Source of the DNA: Hydnum rufescens UP504
Taxonomy: Eukaryota > Basidiomycota > Agaricomycetes > Cantharellales > Hydnaceae
NCBI GenBank assembly: GCA_014904985.1
Contig: MU128959.1
Span: forward strand, 275,797-291,219
Reading direction: 5' to 3'
Length of the DNA stretch: 15,423 bases
Each line of letters starts with the position of its first letter. Position 1 is the first letter of the stretch. Shown piece after piece: positions 8,091-15,423 of this stretch. Both the position numbers and the translations under genes were made by a program. The notes beneath the pieces were generated by a model that saw only the letters and a list, made by a program, of their open reading frames with translations, was not told the origin of the DNA and ran no database searches.

Positions 8091-9577
8091 GAGTTCTTCC
8101 TTCCCTAAAACCAGGAGATCAATTTGTTAAATTAGATTAAAATGGAAGACATCGGGGTGATCTACCTTTAGTAAGGAAAAAAAATGCCTGTGGCCTCCTC
8201 ATTTGCTTTGAGCGCCTCGTCATGGACGGCCCAGCTCCGAAAGCGAAGGGAGAGGTTTCCGAGACAGCGAACCAGAAATGAGTTGGAATTCCGGTCGATC
8301 CCGTGCTAGCAGGCGATAAGCGTCCAAAGCCTCCTCATTTGCTTTGCAGCTGCTTCTTTATGAGCGGCCAAGTTTCGGAAAGATAACGGGTGTGGTAATC
8401 AAGACAGAAAGCAGTGAGATCACGACGGAACATATCCGGTTGATCCACTGCTAGCCGGCTGATGAATGTTCAAGGCTTCCTCATTTGCCTTGAGGGCTTC
8501 GTCAAGCGGTCAAAGCTCGAAAGATAAACAGAGAGATTGGAAAGAGAGGAAGCGAGGATCGGGGCGAACACACCCGGTTGATCTGCTACTAGCAAGCGAT
8601 AAATGCTTACAGCCTCCTCATTTTGCTTCAGGGCCTCTTCACGGTAGCCGAAATCCCAAAGACGCATAGAGAGGCTGTTAATAGAGGGAGCAAGCCCTGG
8701 TGGGAATACATTTGGCTGATCTGCTGCCAGGATTCGGCAGATGCCCGAAGCTTCCTTGCTGGCCTTGAGTGCCTCTTCATGTCGGCCAAGTTTCAAAAGA
8801 TGCACGGAGAGACTGCAAAGACACTCAGCAAGGTCCAGATCGTAATACATCCGATCGATCGGCAGCTAATAGGTGGTAAATGCTTAAGGCCTCTTCACTG
8901 GCCTCAAGTGCCTCTTGATCGCAGCCAAGCTCAGAGAAGGTGGGCAGAGAGGTTGCTAAGAGACACAGCGAGCCGGGGCGGAACACATCTGGTCGATCCA
9001 GTCGCGAGCGCGCGATAAATGTTCACGGCCTCCTCGTTTGCCCTGAGTGCCTCTCATAGTGGCCAACTTTCGAAACATCGATGGAGAGATTGAAAGAGAG
9101 CGGCAAGTTTGCGCTCGGAATACATCCTGGCCGATCTGCTGCTAATAGGCGGGAAATGCTTAAGGCCTCCTCACTGGCCTTAAGTGCTCTTGATGGCGGC
9201 CAAGCTTAGAAAGGCACAGGAGAAGCTGTCAAGAGACAAAGCGAGGCTGGAGTGGAATACATCTGGTCGATCTGCTGCCAGGAGTCGACGGATGCCTAAA
9301 GCCTCCTTGCTGGCTTTGAGTGCCTTCTTCATGGCAGCCGAATTTCGCAAGATCGCATGGACGAGGTTGGAAAGAGAGGCCGCAAGGTACGGTCCTAATA
9401 CATCCAGTCGATCTGCTGCTAATAGGCGGAAAATGCTTAAGGCCTCCTCGCTGGCCTTAGAGTGCCTCTTGATCGGTGGCCAAGCTGATTCAAGGCGGAA
9501 GGAGAGGTGTGAAGAGAGCAAGCGAGGTCAGGGACGGAATATATCCGGTCGATCCTTCGCCAGCGCATGAAAAATGC
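8090..9577 (-). pseudogene. Degenerate TPR tail of copy C (about 11 decayed repeats)
   Basis: TPR-coding DNA continues left of the frame break in copy C, with the EEA-codon markers recurring about every 138 bp near 9440, 9300, 9165, 9030, 8890, 8750, 8610, 8475, 8330 and 8190. Single-base insertions and deletions are frequent, so the repeat frame survives only in pieces, for example 8470-8850 (KLGRHEEALKASKEA) and 9180-9521. Extra bases such as those in CATGGACGGCC (about 8221) and GATCGGTGGCC (about 9473) are not seen in copies B and D. The end near 8090 is placed by similarity to the 3' end of copy D. This is the most decayed TPR tail of the window. Confidence 0.65.
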
Positions 9578-9770
9578 TCACTGACTCCTCATTTGCCCTG
9601 AGTGCCTCTTCATGACGGCCAAATTTCGAGAGACACGTGGAGAGATTGTGAAGAGATCAGCAGGAGATCTGAGGCGAGGTACATCCACTTGGTCTGATCC
9701 AGAGGCACGGCAAATGTTTACAGCCTCCTCACATGCCTTGAGCGCTTCCTCGTGGTGGCCAAGTGCCATA
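8160..9770 (-). repeat. TPR array of copy C: about 12 repeats of 138 bp, decayed
   Basis: About twelve EEA-codon markers occur between about 9726 and 8190 at near-138-bp spacing. Only the first repeat is in frame with the upstream exons. Compare 13 repeats in copy B and 9 in copy D. Confidence 0.7.
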
Positions 9771-11227
9771 AGGAAGACGGAGTGGGTGTTGAGGGAAATA
9801 GCAAGAACTAGCGTGTCCCCTCCAGCCCGATCCAGCTCCACTACTATAGTCTGTATCTCATCGGCCTCTTCCCAAAGACCCAAATCATGCAGATTCAGCG
9901 ACAAATCGCTCATCTTTCTTGCCAAGTCGAGTTTGACTTTCGCGATATCTTGTAGCTCGTTGAGGAGCTGCAGTGTGGCCGAAATCGCTCCGCGGAGTTG
10001 CTGCATCGGGTTCCCAGTCTCCGACCAGTGGGTTTTCCATTGTATGAACTGGGAATCGATGGCTGGGGCAAGTGAAAGACTTGGCAGGATATTGCCTACC
10101 TCCGATGTAAGCTCGGCGATTTGGCTCGTGAGATAGGAGACATGACGGTCGTTCCCGGTTCGCAGTACAGTCGTCCCAGGAGATCTATGCAGTCTGGATC
10201 AGGGTTTTTTCGGCGTGTTGAAGCAAGGATGGCACATACTGTGAGCCAGATGATGTCGCCTGTAACCCCACTTGCTCCAAACGTTGCTGAACAGCCCCAG
10301 CGATCTGCTCAAACACTGCCTCACCCGCCGGACGCTTGAAGAAGTCTTGGAGTCCCAGAGCGAGCAAATCCTAGAAAATGGCGGGTTTTAGCATTCGACA
10401 AATCAACCATAGACAGACGCGGACTCCTTACACGAGCTTCCTCAGGGGTTGCCAGGGGAACCGATGGGTTGGGAAATACGATCCTCTCTACTCTGTCCAC
10501 GAGATTGGACGCTCTTAAGGATGTGAGGACCTCGAGGATAATGTCAGCACATTCCTGTCTCCCAAGAACGTATATATTGATTCACTCACTACGAACGTGT
10601 GGAAACAATCGGTCAGGTTTTCTCCGTGCCTCGATATTTCGATCTTAATTTCCTCGCGCTTAGCATATCTCTTGACGAGACTCAACTGAGACCACCGCAG
10701 GGCATCATCCCTGATTGCCATTACGTTCCTATTGCCGAAAGAGATATAATGAGCATATAGAATGGGCAAGGGCGGGGGAAAACGCACCGCTTCAAGGCAA
10801 ACAACCTTGCAGCTGTCGGCGTACCCTCTACGATTGGCACGCTGCTCCCCCTCGACTCGTCCACCAAGGATTGAAGAAACTTCAGGACACGAAATATGAG
10901 GTGTTCACATCCATGTTTTCCCTCGCGCACGGCTTTAACTGCATCGATCATCCCCGATATGACATCTAGGACCTGACTCAGCGGGCCTGCAAGCGCGAGT
11001 GGGAGAGAGGGAATATTGTCCAGCATCGAGGCCATGGCAACAGCGGCATCCCATCCTGGACTAGTGTTCTCGTTCATGTAATCTGGATACGCTGGCTGAG
11101 GTGCAGTTGAAGGCCCGGGGGTGGATTGAGCAATGGAAGGGGGACCTCCCGGAGCAGGATCGTTAGATTGGGGTGATGCCAATGAGGCAGCGGATCCTCT
11201 AAGTGATGAAAATCCTCTAGAGGGCAT
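9578..11227 (-). CDS. TPR gene copy C, intact 5' half: predicted 474-residue truncated protein
   Basis: Exons are 11227-10788, 10728-10590, 10530-10432, 10370-10240 and 10193-9578, with introns of 59, 59, 61 and 46 nt. The exons sum to 1,425 nt, exactly 475 codons including the stop, and every junction keeps phase, which supports the model. Start ATG 11227 (MPSRGF) has an in-frame stop upstream and no earlier ATG. The domains are a Pro/Ser-rich leader (about residues 1-40), a helical domain (about 45-190) with PGWDAAVAM, LSQVLDVISGMIDAVKAV, GCEHLIFRVLKFLQSL, ALRWSQL and ENLTDCFHTF, then DFFKRPAGEAVFEQIAGAVQ, a linker, and one clear TPR (LGHHEEALKACEEAVNI). The helical domain resembles the MLKL N-terminal bundle relatives common in mushrooms. 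The frame is lost near 9660-9690, and 38 unrelated residues precede the stop. It may be a real short form or a pseudogene. Confidence 0.6.
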
Positions 11228-11396
11228 GGGGGTACTCTGTGTGCTCGAGAGAGGCGCTTCAAGGCGATGCCGGCCAAGTCGGATGCATCACCATCTACTG
11301 CATTGAGCACATTCAATTCTTGAATCCTTCTTGAATCCGGAGAGTTCCAATCGCTGGTGTGCACGCCCGACAGACCGTTGAAGCGCACATGTTTTA
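11228..11396. other. Short divergent intergenic region between TPR gene C and kinase remnant C
   Basis: About 170 bp, similar to 830-999 in unit A (shared GTGCTCGAGAGAGGCGCTTC). It must hold the 5' UTR and promoter of the minus-strand gene if that gene is expressed. No clear core element was recognised. Confidence 0.35.
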
Positions 11397-12790
11397 ATCA
11401 ATAGATTTGGTGATTTTACTCACTGGGAAGTCTATAGGAAAAGTTGCCCAGCATTGTTTTATAAGACCAGCGCACTTGGGTAATCAGGACAAAGCTTGGA
11501 AGACGTGGGGCACAGAAGATCACCTCCACGCATTCCACTGCTTAGAGAGGGTGGTCCATGCGCACTGTTCTGGCGATGTGTACGTCGACGTCGCAAATCT
11601 CCGGGCCCACCGATCCGTCGCGTCGAAGCAAAGAAAATCTGGTTCAGGTTCCGCCGACTCCCAGACCTGGAGCAGCTCATGAACACTAATCATGGAGGGC
11701 TTCTGGCTAGGCTGAAGATACGTTCTTCATTATACCTGATCCATCAACTAGCCCACCAGAATATGAATTCCTGCGGAGAGCTTATGCAAGTGCCGAGTAC
11801 TACAACGATGGGAAGTATGCATATATGAAAAAGCATCTGCCTCTCCTTGTGGCAAAGGGGGACTTTGGTGCACGGGTTCCGTGGAGCCATGACCTGGTAT
11901 GGTAAGAGGCTGCAAAGGTGGAGCCCTCTGGAAGGGGGTCGTGTACCCCGAGGATCATTGTCCACAAGAAGTTGCTTCCCACGATTGACATCTGGACCGC
12001 TGACGATACCATGAAGATCGAAGGCAAGACGCAGCTTCATGTAAGATCCCTGTAATAAACAGATGATTCCTAAGGGCTAATTCCTTTAGGTCATCCTTAG
12101 GTCTATGGGCGTTGTTCACCGTGACGTCGGCATGAATAACATTATGATTTTCCATGCCGGTGCCGAAACTATTGGTGTTCTCATTGACCATACTCCATCC
12201 ACTGGCAGGGCGACCTTGGAATAAACCAGTATTTGTCATTGTATATCTTATAAAGGGTACCCCCGTGTCTCATCATGCGAGACGCGACATTGAACCGATG
12301 TTTGGGGCACTGGCTTGGTTTGCCTTGGCTTGTGCTACTTCCAATGTCTCGTCTTTACTACCTCTATCTTCAAATCTCGTAACTGCTAAACTGTGGATTC
12401 CACATCGTTCACTCCACAGCGTGTACACTCATCAAGCCGACGCGCCGGAACCAGAAATGACGCGATCAATGTACTCGGTTTGATTTCCTTGTCTGAAGTA
12501 CGTCCTCATCTTTGATTATCTATCATGATTCTTTGGGAGGGTTCAGATCCTGAGGCTTGCGGCGGATAGAACGATGACCTACGAGTCGGCCTCGTTCTAT
12601 GCCTTCAGGATAGTGTCCCTCTGCGGCGTGTTGTGCTCATACTACTTGGTGCGGAGGATGGATGAAATGATTTTCTTTACGGTCGCGGACGGTGACGGTT
12701 CTCGATGGCGGGACATTTGGTGAACTGGCCATCTTGCGTCTCATCTTTCCTCTATTACTACAGGTCACAAGGAAGCAGTGATAGCTGAAT
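11397..12790 (+). pseudogene. FunK1-like protein kinase remnant C, best-preserved catalytic loop
   Basis: Plus-strand kinase-like gene. About 11755-11905 reads EYEFLRRAYASAEYYNDGKY, then YMKKHLPLLVAKGDF and a TAA stop at about 11902. After a frame change it reads IIVHKKLLPTIDIWTADDTM, an intron (12041-12089), and then the catalytic loop HRDVGMNNIMI with HRD at 12117-12125. IGVLIDHT follows, the Asp at 12186-12188 standing where DFG begins. Another frame break precedes the C-lobe signature SHHARRDIEPMFGALAWFAL at about 12270-12330. This order (lobe-linking segment, HRD..N, LID, H.AR.DIE.MF) matches fungal FunK1-type kinases. The catalytic Asp and the metal-binding Asn and Asp are present, but stops and frame breaks make an active product unlikely. 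The 3' block to about 12790 is conserved but unidentified. Confidence 0.6.
12041..12089 (+). other. Predicted 49-nt intron in kinase remnant C
   Basis: Donor GTAAGA, CTAAT branch-like motif, acceptor TTTAG. Removing it joins the IDIWTADDTM segment in phase 0 to the exon carrying the HRD motif. Unit A keeps a similar donor (GTAAGT near 1649) and acceptor (TTTAG, near 1703). Confidence 0.5.
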
Positions 12791-13069
12791 GCGAAGCATT
12801 CTCGCTTCATCAAGGGTTGTAGTGGGACATTTTGGCTCTCTGCTTCAGTCTTGCCACGTTCTTTTTGTGCTCAATTGCCGCTTCCATGAAACTCGTGCAT
12901 TTCAGTGCATTTGGGACAACCAGATATACGATGCTTGGTAAAGCAGAGTAGATACAATATCAAGGCAAAGCAAGTGATCCAAACAAGTGTGGGCAGGCTA
13001 TGACAACTATTCAAGCAAGCGTTAGGTGCTCAATGTCAATGGCACCGGGCCGCTCCATTGCGAGGGGTC
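12791..13069. other. Shortened spacer between kinase remnant C and the 3' end of TPR gene D
   Basis: It is conserved with the first half of the other two spacers. Near 13050 it then jumps from CAATGGCACCGGGC straight to CGCTCCATTGCGAGGGG, so the block with the TATA-like element, about 200 bp in unit B, is missing. No gene recognised. Confidence 0.5.
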
Positions 13070-13474
13070 TCAAGAGGTTTCCTGCCCCCCTAAGACCGGG
13101 AAACTCTCAAGGGGCCTACCAAGGCGTAAAGAAATCTTCAATCCGTCAAAAACGCAGCGCATTAGGTCGAAATGGAAGACATCGGGATGATCCAGACTCA
13201 GGAGGATATAAACGCTCATGGCCTCGTCATTTGCCTTGAGCGCCTCATCATCACGGCCCAGCTGGGAAAGACGAGCGGAGGAGGTTTCAAGACAGCGAGC
13301 GAGAAGTGGTCGGAATACTTCCGGATCGATCCCCTGCTAGCAGGCGATAAGTGTCCAAGGCCTCCTCATTGGCTTTGAGCGCCTCTTCGTGGCGGCCTAA
13401 GTTCGAAAGATGAACAGAAAGATTGGAAAGAAAGACAGCAAATTTTGGTTGGAATGCGTCCGACCAATCTGGTG
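13070..13474 (-). pseudogene. TPR tail of copy D beyond the frame break
   Basis: The TPR coding sequence continues here in other frames. Relative to copy B, one base is missing at about 13551. Near 13325 there is an extra base (GATCGATCC for GATCAACC). Restoring the frame would continue through about three more repeats and a C-terminal segment containing LRLGRPLESFPVLGGQETS, with a stop at 13070-13072. The similar SRLGRPFESLPVSGRQET in copy B shows that this C-terminus is conserved. Confidence 0.55.
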
Positions 13475-14375
13475 TTAATACGCGGAAAACGCTTGAGGCC
13501 TCCTCGGTGGCCTTAAGTGCCTCTTGATGGCGGCCAAGCTCAGAAAGGCGGCGGAGTGGTCGTTAAGGGCGACAGCGAGATTGGGGCGGAATGCATCTGG
13601 TCGATCTATCGCCAGCGCACGATAAATGCTTATGGCCTCCTCACTTGCCCTGAGTTCCTCTTCATGGCGGCCGAACTTCGAAAGACAAACGGAAAGGTTG
13701 TGAAGACACTGAGCGAGACCTGGGCGGAATACATCCTGCCGATCTGCTGCCAATAGCCGGGAAATGCTTAAGGCCTCGTCACTGGCCTCAAGTGCCTCTT
13801 GATGGCGGCCAAGCTCAAGAGAGCAGCCGGAGAGGGTGGTAAGAGACGAAGCGAGATCGGGGCGAAATACATCCGGCCGATCCGCTACCAGGAGTCGACG
13901 GATGCTCAAAGCTTCCTTGCTGGCTTCGAGTCCCTCTTCATGGCGGCCAAGTCTTGAAAGCTGAGCCGAGAGATTGCCAAGAGAGCGAGCAAGTTTCGGT
14001 CGGAATACATCCGGTCGATCTGCTGCTAGTAGGCGGAAAATTCTCACGGCCTCCTCACTGGCCTCAAGTGCCTCTTGATGACGGTCAAGCTCCGAAAGGC
14101 GGGTGGAGAGGTCGGTAAGAGAGAAAGCGAGCTCGGGGCGGAATATATCCGGTTGATCCATCCTCAGCGCGTGATAAAGGATCACAGCCTCCTCATTTGC
14201 CCTCAGTGCCTCTTCATGGCGGCTGAGGTTCGAAAGACAATGAGAACGGTTGTGAAGAGAGCTAGCGAGACCTGGGAGGAATACATGCGCTTGGTCTGGT
14301 CCGAGGGTTTGGTGCATGTTTACAGCCTCCTCACACGCCTTGAGCGCTTCCTCGTGGCGGCCAAGGGTTGAAAGA
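13160..14375 (-). repeat. TPR array of copy D: 9 repeats of 138 bp
   Basis: EEA-codon markers at about 14327, 14188, 14050, 13912, 13774, 13635, 13497, 13360 and 13221. Repeats read, for example, LGRHEEALKACEEAVNMHQT and LDRHQEALEASEEAVRIFRL. There are four fewer repeats than in copy B. Confidence 0.8.
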
Positions 14376-15423
14376 AAGGCGGAGAGGTTGTCGAGTGAAA
14401 CAGCAAGAACTAGCTTGCTTCCTCTAGCCCGATTCAGCTCCACTACTGCAGTCTGTACCTCCAAACACTCTTCCCAAAGACCCAAATCACCCAGATTCGC
14501 CGACAAATCGCTCATCTTTTCTGCCAGGATAACCGAATCGAGTTTGACTTCCGCTACATCCTGGAGCCCATTGAGGAGCTGCAATGTGGTCGAAACCGCT
14601 CCGCGAAGTTGCCGTGTCGGGTTCCCAGTCTCCGGCCAGTGGGATTCCCATTTCATGAACTGGGAATCGATGCCTGGGGCAGGTGAAAGATTTGGCAGGA
14701 TATTGCCTATCTCCGATGTAAGCTCGGTGATTTGGCTGGTGAGATATGAGACATGACGGTCCTGGCCCGTTCGCAGTACAGTCACCCCAGGAGATCTATC
14801 CAATCTGGATCAGAGTTCTGTGGGCATCAAGCAAGGATGCCACATACCTTGAGTCAGGTGGTGTCGAAGTGGCCTGTAACCCTACTTGCTCCAAGCGTCT
14901 CTGCACGGCCACGGCGATCTGCTCAAACACTGCCTGACCAGCTGGGCGCTCGAAGAAGTCAGAGAGTCCCAGAACAACAGAATCCTAAAAATGGGGGATG
15001 TCAGCATTCGACAAACCAGCTGTAGGCAGAGACAGACTCCTTACACGAGTCTCTTCAGAGGTTGCCGGGGGGACCGATGGCTCAGGAGATGCGATCGCCT
15101 CTACGCTCTCCACGAGTCTTATGGATGTGAGGATCTTGAGGATAACGTCAGCACACTCCCACCTCCCAAGAATATACATATTGATTCTCACTTGAAACGT
15201 GTTGAAACAATCTGTCAGATTTTCTCCGTGCCTCAGTACCCCATTCTTAATTTTATCGCGCATGAGATAGCTGTCGAAGACATTCAACCGAGACCACCGC
15301 ACTGCGTTGGCCCCGATTGCCATTACGTTCCTATCGACGAAAGAGATATTAATGAACGCAGAGAATAGAGAAAGATTGGAGGGAAACGCACCGCTTTAAA
15401 GCAAGCAACCTTGCGCAGTGTCG
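13475..15423 (-). CDS. TPR gene copy D, partial at its 5' end
   Basis: The gene enters from the right edge in exon 1 (about 15423-15392), followed by intron 1 (15391-15331), exon 2 (15330-15192), exon 3 (15134-15045, 30 codons), exon 4 (14984-14848) and exon 5 (14804-13475). Introns 2, 3 and 4 are 57, 60 and 43 nt. All phases from exon 2 onward agree. Exon 2 carries ENLTDCFNTFQ of the helical domain and exon 4 carries DFFERPAGQAVFEQIAVAVQ. Exon 5 has a helical linker (residues about 1-130 of the exon) and then TPRs. A base missing near 13551 shifts the frame and gives a stop at 13475, so the last repeats are lost. The exon 1 edge has an extra base relative to copy B (near 15414-15420), possibly a further break. 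Exons 2-4 match copy B almost perfectly, while exon 5 resembles copy C. Confidence 0.6.

Noticed and set aside
1..15423. Transposon explanation for the repeated unit
   Set aside because: No terminal inverted repeats, LTRs, target-site duplications, transposase or reverse-transcriptase motifs were recognised. The copies lie head to tail, as expected for segmental duplication.

Overview
The window looks like nuclear DNA of a filamentous fungus, most probably an agaricomycete basidiomycete. Genes are broken by very short introns (43 to 61 nt) with GT..AG ends and CTGAC-type branch sites. The recurring protein is a fungal TPR protein with 46-residue repeats of the form LGRHEEAL..EEAxSIYRxLAADRPDVFRPxLA. 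The intervening segments carry remnants of a fungal-type (FunK1-like) protein kinase. There are no bacterial operons, tRNAs, rRNAs or CRISPR arrays. The species call is an inference from these families.

Layout: the window is one tandem array of a roughly 4.6 to 5.4 kb unit, seen in four copies. The same exon-2/intron-2 landmark lies near 137, 5531, 10531 and 15132. Each unit has a minus-strand TPR gene and, divergently placed upstream of it on the plus strand, a kinase-like remnant. Copy A (1-829) is the 5' part of a TPR gene running off the left edge. Copy B (2881-6233) spans the whole gene, with 13 TPRs. Copy C (about 8090-11227) has an intact five-exon 5' half and a wrecked 12-TPR tail. 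Copy D (about 13070-15423) enters from the right edge with 9 TPRs. Kinase remnants lie at about 1000-2420, 6750-7620 and 11400-12790. Spacers that lack recognisable genes lie at about 2420-2880, 7620-8090 and 12790-13070.

The TPR gene model was derived by comparing copies: exon 1 (about 440 nt), exon 2 (139 nt), exon 3 (90 or 99 nt), exon 4 (131 or 137 nt) and a long exon 5. The phases match exactly in copy C. The predicted protein has a Pro/Ser-rich N-terminus, then a helical domain of about 120 residues resembling the fungal relatives of the MLKL N-terminal four-helix bundle, then a linker and the TPR array. This layout recalls NLR-like receptors without a nucleotide-binding domain. A role in non-self recognition or regulated cell death is inference only.

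Every copy carries single-base indels that break the frame, so the array is either largely pseudogenic or contains assembly errors. Copy D is a mosaic: its 5' exons are nearly identical to copy B, but its TPR exon resembles copy C. This points to recent gene conversion or unequal crossover.
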